DNA of 64,000 bases from Stichopus chloronotus (taxonomy: Eukaryota; Echinodermata; Holothuroidea; Aspidochirotida; Stichopodidae): NCBI GenBank assembly GCA_021234535.1, contig CM037835.1:1302001-1366000 (forward strand), given 5' to 3'. The notes beneath the pieces are model-generated. The model did not search any database and was not told the DNA's origin. It saw only the letters and a list, made by a program, of their open reading frames with translations. The position numbers and the translations under genes are program-made. Shown in pieces: positions 49,785-62,370 of the stretch. Each line of letters opens with the position of its first letter. Position 1 is the first letter of the stretch.

Positions 49785-50110
49785 ACTTATGATCCAATGC
49801 TCTGTCAGTATATCATCATTTGATCCACATGCATGTCTGTGATCAAATATTCTGTCAGTGTATGATTACCCAACTAACACCTATGATCCACTCTTGTGTC
49901 AGTATATATGATAACTCAATACACTGTGTACCTATCGCTGTCAGTGCATATGATTACTTAGTTATATGTATATGATCCAATAATCTGCCAGTATATGATT
50001 TCACAACAAACAGCTATGATCCAATGCTCTGCAATACAGATGATTACTCCAGATGCATGTCAGTGATCCAGTGCTCAGCTAGTGTATGATTACCCAGCAA
50101 ACACTTAAGG
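49785..50110. repeat. Degenerate tandem repeat, about 60-70 bp unit
   Basis: Five to six imperfect copies of atgatccaatgctctg(t)cag, tatatgatta and caca..cacctatgatcc. Located about 0.85 kb beyond the homeobox stop codon. Confidence 0.8.
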
Positions 50111-50663
50111 TGGAGGAGGGAGCAGTGCCGGATAATTTGAAGTCGAATCGGTATACATGCAAAAATTAATTACGTAATCAATCAATTAGGACAATAGATC
50201 AGAAATTTCTGAGAACTCTTCATTAAAAAATTCCCTTCTTTTGCTGTCCTTGACTATCACATTACGTAATGCACAAGGTGACATTATAAATACCTTGAAA
50301 TGTGACTTGACGGACATTGACAACATGTCCACAACAATCTTAACTTAAGCCTGTCTACAGGGCAGATTTTCACTATTTCACCGATCACACAAACCGGCAC
50401 AATGTTGTTTAATATATCAAGAAACTTCATAAAATTGTAGCGAAATGTGAGACAAAGGGCTGAATCTACACACGTTATTGGTTGACATACGAAAATGAGG
50501 AATATCACATACATATTCAGGTCCATAAAGTTGTCCATAACCTTGTTCTTACACGATGTATGCAAGGTTTAAATGATTTAGTATGTTGTCATGAACCATC
50601 ATGAGTTACTTATATTATAGGTATATGTTATCCTCACATATCTTTCCACTAAACAATGAAGTT

Positions 50664-50669
50664 TTTATT
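50664..50669 (-). promoter_or_regulatory. Candidate poly(A) signal of the homeobox gene
   Basis: AATAAA on the minus strand (tttatt on plus), about 290 nt downstream of the TGA at 50957-50959. A plausible 3' UTR length; no transcript evidence. Confidence 0.45.
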
Positions 50670-50956
50670 TAAGCGAGTTGTCTTGTGTTCTTATTTACAT
50701 ACATCCACAAATACTGTAATCATAAGTTTACCTCTGCTTTAGTTGTTATGGTGTAATGACTACCTATCTGTTTCGTGAATTACTACATGTTTCATTCAGC
50801 CTGCCGATGAGTCTACGCCTCTATTTGAGTTGGTAGACGTCATCGTTAATTCCCTAGAAGTCAAGACTTCTACGGAGGGGAATTTCAGCTACAAAGGTTT
50901 AGGCAGCCACCATTACTGTGCAGGGGTGATTTCCGCTACGGCAGAGGTTTACGCAA

Positions 50957-51326
50957 TCAAGCTTTGTGAAGTGGAGAAGGAAACGGTGAAAATAAACTCC
51001 CAGTAGATACTGCGGAAGGGGATCGAGGGGAGATTTCTGGAACTCCAAGACCTCTTGGAGGTGTCCCTTTTATTGGCTTGTTCAAACTGGTTGACATGGT
51101 GATGACGTCACCTGATGGCGATGACGTGGGAGACGAGATAATGGTTCCAGGTGGCGGTAACGCTGCTGCCAGTAACGACGGTGGAGCTGACACAGCATTA
51201 AGGGGACCCAATGCAGGACTCATGGGGCCAAGTGGGCCGAACCAAGGTGGAAAGAAATGAGATCCCCAAAGTCCGTGTCTGTTGGCTATCTTCAGGCGAG
51301 CCATCATTTGTTTCTTCCATTTCGTT
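50957..51326 (-). CDS. msxlx: Homeobox terminal exon: homeodomain end and Pro-rich tail
   Basis: Acceptor tctatcag on the minus strand. The first base completes AGA (Arg53), followed by [20 protein letters not shown]. The tail [20 protein letters not shown] and onward is Pro/Ser/Gly-rich and ends SPLHKA then TGA. The phase matches the homeodomain exon exactly, and TKWKKQ is the expected homeodomain ending. Composition is much more GC-rich than the surroundings, as expected of coding DNA. Confidence 0.93.
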
Positions 51327-54300
51327 CTGATAGAAAATAAAAAAGAAAATTGATGTTTGCAATAATTAACTTTAATTCAGGCAGGTTTGAACCGTAATTA
51401 TTACAATACTTTGCAAAAGACATTCATCATATTGTACATATTTCTTACATATTAGAATCTTTGATTTTGACAAATATGATGTAACTTTTTAATACAATTG
51501 TTCAATACCTGTGCCTTTCCTTCCTTTATTTTTTATTCACTCCCTCATATTTTTGTTGCTATAAACAATAATTGCCAGAAAGATACAATTTTTGACACTT
51601 GGTAGACGGCACTGCACCAGCATCGAATTATTGCGTAACAAGACATTTCATAATCACGAACAATTTCCTGCGCGATTAAAGTTTAATAAAAATATATCAG
51701 AGTGAAACAGAGACATGTTAAATCGAACCTTATATCTCCTAGCAATATTTTCCTAAATTGTTCTTCTTTTTTGTAGAAATACTATGTTTTCATGTCTTTC
51801 TTACGAGAGGAAGTCAATATTCTTCAAAAAGAAATTTAATCCAAAGTAATAACTTGAGTCTCCTATGGTATTTGCTATAGGTGACAAAATCACGTGCTAA
51901 TAAATTTTCCTTTTCTGACAATTTTCGCGCCATTTTTTCCTTCTTATGAAAAGGCTTAATATCGTCTGACTACCCCAGAGGATTATAGACAGGAAGACGT
52001 TTCTTCATCGATTTAAACTGTTTCAATTATCTCCTTACCAGAGGCCGAACAAGCTGCCTAACTTCCTAAATCAATAGTGTTCTCAGCTAATTTACTTAAT
52101 CGCGGAACCTTATGTCCCTCTTCGCGTTCCAAGGATTGCTAAAGGGAAAACGCTATTTCTTTCCGTCATTGGAAGTTTGTTTTTACTTGCATGTAATCGT
52201 TTTCCTTAATTAGATAACCTCAGAAATACCATCAAAAGGTATCGATCCAAACTTTGCCGCAGAAAAGATCTTTTTTTTTTCTTCTCGCGGTTCAAGGGAC
52301 TTATTTCTTGTTCCAAGTTGGAGATTTTGGAATTAATATTTGAAAATAGTTAATTGACAGGTGAAAGGCGCGCTCGCGTGCGTAAGTAGGAATGGTTTTA
52401 ACTCGTGTGTAACGAACCGTAGGTTAGGTGTTTGGGTGGATTGATATTACACAAAAAGGTAAACGTTAACAGTTCACACGGTGAAGGGGTTAACCGCTAA
52501 CGCCGACGGGATATTCTTCCGCGAATGGAAAATAAAGCAATCATAACATAGACATCAACACCACGCGCGCATTTGCAAACTTGACTTGGGTTTGGAGGGG
52601 AAGGGAAAAGTGGCATTGAGGGCGTCGGGCAAGTTGCCTTCAAGCCCTAGAGCCCGTTAAACGAGCGACGGCGCCGAAAACAATCGATCTATTGAAGAAA
52701 AACTTAACTAATATCAACAGCGGAGGTCGAACTTTCCGGAGCTGCTGACAAACAAATTCAATTTTCTTCAAACTTTTAATTGACCACTTTTGCCCGAGGG
52801 ACGTAATTCCTTAAATCTAAAATACTTCAAAACAACCAGAAAGCAATTAGCGAATCAACGGATTTTAAGGACAAGCAGTAATTTCTAGTTAGATTATAAT
52901 CTTTTGTTCTATCGTAGATCAATTTAGTATTATCATGTTAATTAAAAAAACAAATTTTTAAAAATAAAAATCTTGATTAAGAATCTTCAAGTGCTCAGAA
53001 TTACCGTTATCTCACTGGTCTATCGCCTTTAAACAAATCATTTTGAAAAATAAATAAAAGACCGCTCTTCAGATCTTGACAGAAGTGAAAAACATGAGCC
53101 CCAATGTTGCAGATTATGTACTGTAATACGAATATTTATGAGGTTGTTCCAAATTCAACATCATATGAGGCAGATGTGGGACAATTGTGTAATGCGGTTA
53201 TACTGAACCTAAAATCTGGGGTCCACAGAATAACATCTATCACAAAAATATCAAAGTAAACAATACTGCTGTTCTTGTTGCCTTGTTTCAATTGTTGTTA
53301 TATCACAAACAATATAGAATGTATACAACGCACTTATGTACGAGAAAATGTAAAATGCAAACGAATTTACGACAAAATTAAGAAAGGAATGACCCACTTT
53401 GTGTTGATTTTGTTTTCAGTGAAGAAAATTAATCAAGATTATATTTATTAAAGTGATTAAAGTATATGTTTAATTCGTCTTAATAGGCATTCAGAGTAAG
53501 AAATAGTTTCGTTCAAAATTTTGTCAATTACAGTGACGCTTCCGAGAACATCGTCACTGGGAATAACGAACCTTGTACTCATCGGCAACAAATAAAATAA
53601 TACAAAAACAGGGAACATCGAACCCCGGGAACAATGAACCACGGGAACGTAGGATAGACCCCGTGTTTCCAAAGCATTTTACGTAATCCATATTATTTTG
53701 CAATCTTTAAAAATTATACCACCCAACAATGCGCCACCCAACCAGGTCGGGTCTTTGTCAGGTTCCAGAAAGTAGGAGGGTGGGTAAATGATATAAAGAT
53801 GGGTCGCGATGCTGCGAGGGAGGGGGGATGGACACGTGAGGAAAGCGAGGAAACCAAATACAAGAATGTCCATGAGCAGCAAAAACAACTTGCAAGTAAA
53901 ATTCTAAATCGCAAGAAGGGGGGGGGGGTGAACTCTGTGTTTTTGTCTGAGAAAATGATCTTTTTCGGGCTTGAAACTACATACAAAGAGAGAATTTATT
54001 TTTCTGTGGCTTAAATACGATTCTCGTTGGATAATTACACAACTTTCGAAGCGAAAACAAAATGCGTTTTTATGTCAGGATTCTCAGTCCAACCCCTACA
54101 GAAATCTATGGTTTAAATACAGTATTCGATAATTGAAAAAGAATAGTTTTCTTAAAAAAAAATGATAAACCAATTTACTCAACCTTGGCGTCGCCTCTAC
54201 GCCCAACGATACATCACTCAACGATACAGTGTCCAAAAATACCCGACCCACCAATTCAACGATACCAATTTAACCAAGGATGCATGTGACCTACAATCAT

Positions 54301-56100
54301 ATGAAACTTCAGGCTGCTGAAATTACTTCTCTTTGGGCAAACCAAAAATTCGGTGTATAACCTACCCGATTCTTATTCAGACAGGCCATGACACGATTAT
54401 GACTTAATTATTTTTTAAAGGAGGTATTAGTTTTCGGGTAGAAAAAGTGTGGAAGGCTTTCATTCATTTGTTTAGTTCAATATTTCCGGTTTAGGGAGAT
54501 TTTTCTTTTATTTCTTTATTTCATTAGTTAAAACGACATTTTTTTCATAATAGATTATGGAAAAGAAATACATGCAAACGAATATAATCTAGACAATTGA
54601 GAGAAATAAAAATTAATAAGCTTCTCTGTTCTGACAATTAAAATGATCTTACTAATATAAAAAATGAACCAAAAACGCACAAATACATAATGATTTCGAT
54701 TGACTTCATCACGAGGATTTTTTCTGAATTTGACATATTTTGTAAATTAAGCTCATTTGACCCCAAATGACATTTGCCTCCATCAAAAACTAATATGGTC
54801 CTTATCCTCCATGTGGTACAACATACTAAGTATGAGATACGTCCAAACTTCCCATCCTGACATAACGTCTTTTCAAGGTTTTTACAATTTGACCCAGGTT
54901 TTCACATGTTGACCACAAGTGACCTTTGGCCTCCGCAAAAATGAATATTTCTCTTGTGCGTAATGAAACCATAGGCCTAGGTGACAAGCTTGAGATATCG
55001 TGTTTAAAATGGTTTTCACAATTTTCCCCCTGTTGACCAAAAAGACCTTTGATCTCTACCAAAAGCAATAGAACTAATGTACTAAATATGGTTCTGCCTC
55101 CAACCAATACACAACCAGTGTAAGGACAACACCCTCTTACACTGTGGCTAGTAAGGACAACAACATAAAAGCACATGTGCGCCTTATTTACTAGAAAGTT
55201 TTCCTGACGCCGGCATTCACGAATGCTCAGATTGAATTCTCCTTTGACCTTTACATCTGCAGGCTTGTCAGGAAAAATCAGTTATGCATCTTTAAGCCTT
55301 AAAAGATTAATACCAAATGTGACATAGTACAGAAATTACACCCCTAATCTCACAGAATGTTACGTCACGGTTATGAAAGGGTTTAACCGGTTAACCTTCA
55401 AGAGTGAGGAGTGGACAGTGTCCCTCGATCTCGGCCTGACTAAACATTCTGTTACTCAATGATCTGCTTTGCATCATCTAATTGAAAGAAGTACTAGGGT
55501 GGATACAACATACATTGCAAGTGATATACAGAGAAACATTCATTTCACAATATGCTTTCTTATATTCATTTGGATCATATAACTTTTTCTCTCTAAACTT
55601 TCCTCAGCGTTAAAATACTACCCCAAATTGCACCTCTTTTTTTGTCTTCCTCTTACTTCTTTTGAAATACACGTCAGAGTAGCAAAAACGAAAGAAAAAA
55701 ATGTTTCTCCCCTTCTGGATATGCCTTAAACTAGCCAATTTCCAAACCAAATATGGCCCGAAAGAAACTTTATTTTTGAGGGGCCCACTCACAGTGGATT
55801 ATTACTGCGCATGCCCGTAGGCACTTCCATTCCGTTAAATGATTGTTGTTATTCATTCAGCGGTTAAACTTAAAAGCAAAAAGGGTTCGTTTACATATTA
55901 ATGAAGGCTACACGACTGCTCTTTTTGTTGATTTGTTTATTTTATTTTTTTTTTGCCTGTCGTCTGTATCCCTGGTGGGTGATTAGATATGTCCTATTAA
56001 TCATTTGTTTTAAAGAACAATTAAAACAGATGCCATCTTTGGAATTATGTTTCGAACTGTGCAAGTAAGTGGCTTTCTATCTCTACTACTATTCAGTATG

Positions 56101-56191
<91 letters not shown>

Positions 56192-57715
56192 GTAATAAAT
56201 ATATAATTAATGAGTTTGAGAATGATTGTCACAGACAGATTTGTTAGGTTTTAATAATCACCAGCTAGGGGTGCTTCCTGTTACAATCAATTAAAATTCT
56301 GTTTCAGATGGGGGGGGGGGGGATGAAAGTGAATGAGCGAGGGGTTGAACCCCCCCACACACACACACCCTTGCTATGATAATATTGGTGATAAAAATTT
56401 TATATTAAGGAAAGGATGGAAATGAACCAATTTCAACTATAGCTTAGTATTTTCAGAATGATCGATAAAATTGTATCATGGTTTTAATGTTTTTATTCTT
56501 TGTTGCACCGCAGGGATATTGTGTCCTTCATGGAATGTGTCATCAATTACACATAAGTAACAAATAATGACTAATTCTTTTAGAAGATGCTGATGTCATA
56601 GTAGGATATATTCAGCAATTCCTTTTTTTACTTCTCTTAAGAGAGAGAAAGCAGAGGATCCAAAGGTGTATTACGATAGGCAGCAGGTAACCAAGAGAGG
56701 AAGACGATAGGTACAGAAATGGGCCGGGGATAAATCCAGAGCTCAAACATCGATGATGCTGGCGGTATTCTAATTTATTGAAAATGACATGGTCATGATG
56801 ATCCTTTCTTGGTTATTGCATTCCCTCCCCCCCATCACCACACTGACACACACACACACACACAAACTCACGCACACGACATATTCATAAACATGGTCCA
56901 TCACAAGTGAAAAGATAATCATGCGTAGTAACAGATAATGGCAAAATGCTGTCAATGTGGATGAAACAATTACGTTCAAAGTTCGCAAATGTGAAGGATA
57001 ATTATATGTTAAGTTACTTGATACGAAAATTATGTTATATCACCTCACTCAGCTCAACTGTTTCGGTCCAGTTAACTGGCAGGGGTCTTAAGATTCGAAT
57101 ATTGTCAAAATAATTAAAACTGTGTAGTTGCTTTTTATGTTACTCGAGTCCGTGACCCTTGACCTAGTTGTGGCAAAGAGAGTTCGAGTAGACTTATAAG
57201 GACATCCACAGAATGTCCTTGTAGATATCTTCCTTGAATTAGCAGTAAACATCTTGGTCGTTGTCAACTGATATTGTGCCGGTATGTAATGTCTCATGTG
57301 TGCAACTTTTGGGAACTTGTAAAGTTACGCTTAATTATCCAAATGCAAACGAGATTCGATTTCAAAGGTTATGTAACAAGAAAATGACATTTTGAAATAT
57401 CTATTGTATTAATCATTAAAGCAATCCGAAATCCACTGGATTCTCAAACTTAAATCTAACGTAATCGGTTTAAACAGAGATTTAGGACCGCTTAGTAACC
57501 TTAAGTCTATTGTTAATGCGTAGTTTTGTTTTTGTTATGTTTGTCGTTTTTGTTGCTGTTTTCTGTTAGTTTCTTTTGGACCATATTTCCAGTCCTATAC
57601 TGCTGTAAATATTGTTAGTCAATATACGCAGAAGAAGACTCCAGGAGAGTCGAAAATTTCGTTTCTACAATATATTACCGTACTCTCCTTGTCAACAACG
57701 ACACTCTCGATGTCT

Positions 57716-57814
<99 letters not shown>

Positions 57815-59229
57815 GGCTGATTAGTGATGTTTTTAAGGAAGACAATACGTACTGCCACAGAAAAACCATCATGGTAGGAATACATAACATTTTCAATTTT
57901 TGTCTTTCAGCCTGGCAGTCCGATTCCCCCAGAATTCTCTTTGGCTAGCCCCATTGATGTCATATATTGTACACGTAGCACCAGGGACCAGTAATATAGA
58001 AGTTAAATGCCCCACCCTGACCCTGTGCCTTTCAAAGACACGGTGGACTCGATGCGCAAGTGAAGACAATCATCTCTGAGGTACTCTCATGAAATCACGA
58101 CGGTGGTAAATATTAATCAAGTACCGTAATGTATGACCAAACTGTTAGATACTTATGACATGTTCGCATTGATCAAAGTTCTACCACCCCTACCCCATCC
58201 CTTCAATACCTATTCCCTCCCCCCTTCCAAAAAAAGTCGATTATCTTTTTTAAAAAAGAATAAAATCCATAACGTCGTTGATTGTTTCCTTACTTCTTTT
58301 TCTTCCTCGTGATAATGAAAAATATGATAAATGCACCATTAATCATTTTTCGTTCTTTTTGAGTCACTTTTTGCGTTGTTCAGCTGTCGGACAGTCACCT
58401 GTAACCTCTTATCCTCCGACCATCCACATGACGACAAGATCGAGGGGTATCCAAATTGATATTCATAGCCATAGTTATTCCATCAAATATTTTAATTAAA
58501 CTACCATCCGTTTCCAACACTTGAAATAAATTCTTCATTACTCTTAAAATTTGATGGGATTTTATCGCTGTCGTCCTACTTGAGACGTAAGCGTTCAGAC
58601 TTTATGTTTTAAGTTGCCAAGTACTTCAACGTTTCCATGCGGTGTACGTCCATTAATCAAACCGAATCAAATCTTGAAGTTTTCTATGCAGGTATATTGT
58701 TCAAATTTATATACATGTAAATATCATGTAAACCTGATCGAATGGTTTGATACAAAGACGTATAGATTTACTAAAACTGGTAGACAGACATACAAAAAAC
58801 AAAACAGCAATACACACACACACACAGAGAAATCAACACATAGACAGAAATACAACTTAGTTTGGTACAGATAAAGACAGCTAAACAGGTTGATCGACAT
58901 AAAGAAGACAGAAATTGGCACACAGACAGACAGACAGATAGGTATACAGGTCGAGCAGAGAGACAGATTGAACGGTAGACATTTAGACATATGGACAGAT
59001 ACACATACAAGCAGACGGATAAATATTTACCTTCTGTTTTGAAACCATGTCTTGATTTGTGTCTCCGTGAGATTAAGAGCTAGACTTAATTCCAGTCTTT
59101 TACTGACGCTGAGATATTTATCGGCTTTAAACTCTTCTTCCAGCCGTTCTAGTTGCTTTGAAGAGTAGGCCTGTCTCGGTTTCCTATCTACACCGGGTTT
59201 CCTTGGTCGACGTCCGACGGGTTTGGGAC
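50957..59229 (-). CDS. msxlx: NK-like (Msxlx-type) homeobox gene, 3' two exons; 5' end not found
   Basis: Two exons share a phase-2 junction: 59031-59229 and 50957-51326. Joined, they encode a full 60-residue homeodomain followed by about 120 residues rich in Pro, Ser and Gly. Homeodomain residues R5, L16, F20, Q50, N51, W48, F49 and R53 are all present, with Thr at 47. The stretch [16 protein letters not shown] before and in the N-terminal arm and [18 protein letters not shown] after it suggest the ANTP-class NK-like subclass, nearest Msxlx from memory. Known role: sequence-specific nuclear transcription factors; invertebrate-deuterostome Msxlx lies in the pharyngeal gene cluster with nkx2.1, nkx2.2, pax1/9 and foxa. 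The 5' exon, expected to start the protein and perhaps carry an EH1 repressor motif, is upstream of 59229 and was not identified. Homeobox is certain; the exact family is less so. Confidence 0.7.
53560..53660. repeat. Short gggaac repeats
   Basis: gggaataacgaacc, gggaacatcgaaccccggga and acaatgaaccacgggaacg are spaced variants of one ~14-bp word, five copies or fewer. Confidence 0.6.
54725..55110 (+). repeat. Half-site tandem repeat family, third block
   Basis: ttgaccccaaatgacatttg, gttgaccacaagtgaccttt and gttgaccaaaaagacctttg are spaced about 135-150 bp apart, each followed by cctcc/tctcc and a poly-A-like caaaa. Same family and orientation as 1-1080 and 5190-5700. Confidence 0.7.
56105..56190. 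repeat. (TA)n microsatellite, about 86 bp
   Basis: An uninterrupted TA run. The Tyr-Ile repeat frame across it is not a gene. Confidence 0.97.
57719..57812. repeat. (TA)n microsatellite, about 94 bp
   Basis: The second long uninterrupted TA run, 1.5 kb from the first and in the same intron. Open on both strands as Tyr-Ile repeats. Confidence 0.97.
58880..59010. repeat. gaca/gata-rich simple repeat
   Basis: cacagacagacagacagata and related imperfect tetranucleotide runs adjacent to the homeodomain exon donor. They give low-complexity Cys/Leu/Ser frames on the minus strand. Confidence 0.8.
59031..59229 (-). CDS. msxlx: Homeobox exon: homeodomain residues 1-53
   Basis: The acceptor on the minus strand is ttttcacccctcccccag, phase 1. 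The exon reads [13 protein letters not shown], then the homeodomain from [20 protein letters not shown] through [20 protein letters not shown] to QIKTWFQNR. It ends at AG|gtaaat, splitting the Arg53 codon (phase 2). The intron therefore cuts inside recognition helix 3. A methionine-initiated frame extends upstream of the acceptor but is intron read-through. Confidence 0.95.
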
Positions 59230-61530
59230 CTGGGGGAGGGGTGAAAATGCTCAGATTTTGAAAATATGAATTAAAAACAGGCATGTAAGGGAGTATTTCA
59301 AAATCGCTATTAACACCCCCTCCTAAAACAAACGAAACCAGCTCCCATGATACGTGACTAAAGCATTATTGGGATTAACATCTCAATTTCCAGTCTGATG
59401 TTATCATATCAATGGGAAGTCGATCTTTATACCTGACCGGCAAGTGTTACGTTACCGGTACACTCCCTGAAAATCCGATCTTTGTACCTGACTTGCAAGC
59501 GTTGGGTACACTTTTGGAAAACATCTTTGTACCAGACTAACAAGCGTTAGGTCAGATTTCCTGGAAATCTGATCTTTATACCTGACCCTCATACATACCC
59601 CCCCCCCCCGACCTTCGTTTATAGTTTATCCGTATATACTATGCTAGATATTACCATTACTGATCATCCAGGAAGTTTTTCTGGCATGTGGAGAACTCCG
59701 TAAATCTACTTTTTTATCTTTTTACCACCATCATCAGCGGGTGTCTTTCCTGTGTCACCGCCAATAGTCTTGACATATTATCGACATCAAGCGTTTTATC
59801 TCTCTTTCTGCTCTCCAGTGCCGATCAAAACGAACAAAACACCATTTTGATGTTAAGTACATTTCCCATTCAGAGGTTTTTCAGGCACCATCGCTCAACG
59901 CGAATGAGTTTTATCGACAAAATAAATAGTTAATGAAGGATATACAAACGGCGTGTTATGGAAGCAAACAGTTACCTTGTACTATGCCATTCATGTCGTT
60001 CTAACGCTTCAGTTGACCCGATAATCGAATTATTCCCACAAAACCAAATGTCAAAGACGCGCTAAGTTTTTTTTTTTTTTTAGTTTTTTGTTCTTTTATA
60101 ATCTAGTTGCTTTATTATTTGTTTTGTTTTGTTCTTGTCAGTGTTTTAATTTTGTTTTATGACCATTATTTTTCTTCATATAATCTTATTGCTTATCTGT
60201 TTCGTGCATGAGGGATTTAAAGTTGTTCAAGAAAACTTGTCGAAGGGGAAACAAATTATAATTTTTCGAGAAAATATTTTTTACCTCTTAAAAGCAGGAA
60301 GAAAATTAAATTTCTTCTCTTTTTGGCCGCAGTAGTTTTGAATAAATTCGACAGTTACATTCATCTGGGAGGAGAAACCGTTATCTAAGATAGATTAGTA
60401 CGGTACATTAGATAAAATAAACCATGTTCAGATGCCGCTCACATTAAATCCATCCATAGATGTACTAAACATTGCCTCAAAGAGTTAAGCTTTACCAAAA
60501 AAAAAAAAGAAAAAGAAAAAACACACACAGAGTAAGGCAACTGGAGTTCATCGTGCCTTTTGCAAAGTTCACAAAACAGTTCCATATTTAAAACATTTAG
60601 TCGGAGGGGGGGGGGGGGGTGGAGATGTGGGATGGGGAGAGGCTAGAAAAATTGTATTCTTTGTTTGATGATTCGTTTCATTAGTTTTAAACACCCCTTC
60701 CATTTTACCTGCCCCCCCATCCTCCTTTGCAGATATACCCTGCAAATATAATTTGGCAAACATCAAGGCTCCTACAAAGTTACACATAGTGGCAATAAAA
60801 TATATGTTTATTGTCACCTTAGGCTACAAGAATATAAAACATTTCATTGATCTGCAAGCAATATTTTTACGAAACTTATGGGCGAGTACCCCCCCCCCCC
60901 CTCACTCTCTCTCCTCTTTCTCCCAGTACATATTACTATATCACTTTTAAAGATACTTCATATTTTTATTTTCTTTTATTGATCGGTCTTGTCATACTTC
61001 GGTGGTACATCGTCGTGTTACTCCGTCGTTTTGCTATAGGCCTAACCTTGTCTTATTTGTCAGCAATTATTTATGAGATCCCCGGTGAATCTAACAACGG
61101 CTAAATTCAACCAAACCACGCAAGCTGAGGCACTAACACAATAATCTTAGTTAACGCAGAAAGCGTTACGTTATGACATCATTGGGAATTCAGTATAAGT
61201 TCGTTTATACTTTTTTTTGTACATTTAGCACTAAGGAGGAAAGGCAGTTGAAAAAAAAAAACTTTTTCCACATGACCCATTAACCTGAAATCCGAGAAAA
61301 ATTAATACATTTAAACAGTCACATGCAAAAAGTCACCAAGTTCAAACGATTTAAATTTTCCTTGTATGTGTGTATTGTCTCTAGGAAAAATGCAAAATAT
61401 AAACTTTTCAGATTATTCATGTTGATAGGTCAAAGGTTTTCTTTCAAGACAGCTTCTCCACTTTACAGGAATGTATGTCAATGGCTAATTTGTAGACAGA
61501 CTGCAGTAAAAAGTATGCAAAGTGTTTCTC
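59230..61530 (-). other. Region upstream of the homeodomain exon; no further exon confirmed
   Basis: Should be intron of the homeobox gene. It contains a tandem repeat (59411-59588) and G/C runs at 59598, 60606 and 60889. A 31-bp stretch at 60709-60739 has splice-like borders and compatible phase, but was not accepted as an exon. Confidence 0.5.
59411..59588. repeat. Tandem repeat, about 50-60 bp unit, three to four copies
   Basis: Repeated gatcttt(a/g)tacctgac, (c/a)aagcgtt.ggta and cactcc/ttttgg.aaa. The copies differ by small indels. Intronic or upstream of the homeobox gene. Confidence 0.85.
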
Positions 61531-61533
61531 CCT

Positions 61534-61542
61534 CTTTTTATA
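61534..61542 (-). promoter_or_regulatory. Possible TATA box on the minus strand
   Basis: TATAAAAAG preceded by GC-rich ggaggaggt on the minus strand. It could serve a homeobox-gene promoter, but no convincing first exon follows within a few hundred bases, so it may be chance. Confidence 0.15.
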
Positions 61543-61999
61543 CCTCCTCCCCAATGTTCTCCGATGGCCGGGGCCATGCTTCTTCCTGTTGCTTACCCCA
61601 CCAATTTAAAAAAAACAGAGGGATCGACGCCCTTGGTGAAAGGTTGCTATTGAGCTCAAACAGGAGACTGATCGCTTCAGGATAGAACCTTTTACATCAC
61701 ATTGGACACTGAACGCAAAGACAGGTACTTGCATGGTAACTATGTTTTGTGTGACGTTAGCAGCTTGCGGGGAATCCTCAATAACAGAAAACTAATGGTA
61801 TTTGCATTCTTCTGTCTAATTTAATACTATTTTCTATAACAGGTAGTATGATTGGAAATCGAAACCTGCAGGATTCAATAATCAGTTTACTTTGATGATA
61901 ATTACATGTAGGTCATGTGAGTTTAATTTAGAGGCAGCTCTCCGACAAAGGCAAGAGGAGGATATTACACCATCATACTTATGAAGCAAGGTATTAACT

Positions 62000-62051
62000 A
62001 TATATATGTATACATATATATATATGTATATATATGTATATATATATATGG
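62000..62051. repeat. Imperfect (TA)n with tatg interruptions
   Basis: tatatatgtatacatatata and similar; a simple repeat. Confidence 0.9.
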
Positions 62052-62139
62052 TATTTACCTGTGTCGCTTATCGAGCTGTGTGGCTTATCAATACGATGTA
62101 TCGTATGTTGTAGAGGAAACCTTGGCATTGTTTAAAACC

Positions 62140-62370
62140 AATGAGTCACCCCCATAGCTCAAATTCTCCCAATCACTTGTTCCCCCCAGCCTTTCTAAAA
62201 CTCCTCTACATGTATAATCATAACAATGGGCCCCTGTGTTTTGCAGTGAATTACCAGCTACTCCGCGTCTTTCGAATTTGCCGTCAGTCACAGAGCAGAA
62301 CCAATTGATAATTTTGCTTACCCCTAACCAAAATGTAGCTTGGGTGATGGCTGAAAGCCTTTAATCTATG
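62140..62370 (+). repeat. Dispersed repeat shared with 32590-32850
   Basis: See the copy in cnpy2 intron 3: the same block order (ctcccaatcac, acaatgggcccctgtgt, tctttcgaatttgccgtca, aattttgctta, agcttgggtgatg). Diverged, so an old insertion. Confidence 0.8.

Larger units (their letters stand above)
51327..59030 (-). other. Homeobox gene intron (7.7 kb)
   Basis: The phase-2 intron between the homeodomain halves. 52000-52900 is somewhat CpG-richer and has several TAAT-core words; it could be regulatory, with no direct proof. It also carries two TA arrays, tandem repeats and a half-site repeat block, listed separately. No other gene seen inside. Confidence 0.8.

Noticed and set aside
56047..57885. 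Tyr-Ile repeat open frames
   Set aside because: Translations of TA microsatellites.
59230..59284. Upstream methionine extending the homeodomain frame ([14 protein letters not shown])
   Set aside because: It runs through a polypyrimidine tract and acceptor cag, so it is intron read-through, not the protein start.
60709..60739. A 31-bp minus-strand stretch with acceptor-like tttgcag and donor gcag|gtaaaa in the correct phase to precede the homeodomain exon
   Set aside because: It would encode GISAKEDGGA with no family signature, and such borders are common by chance; kept only as a note.
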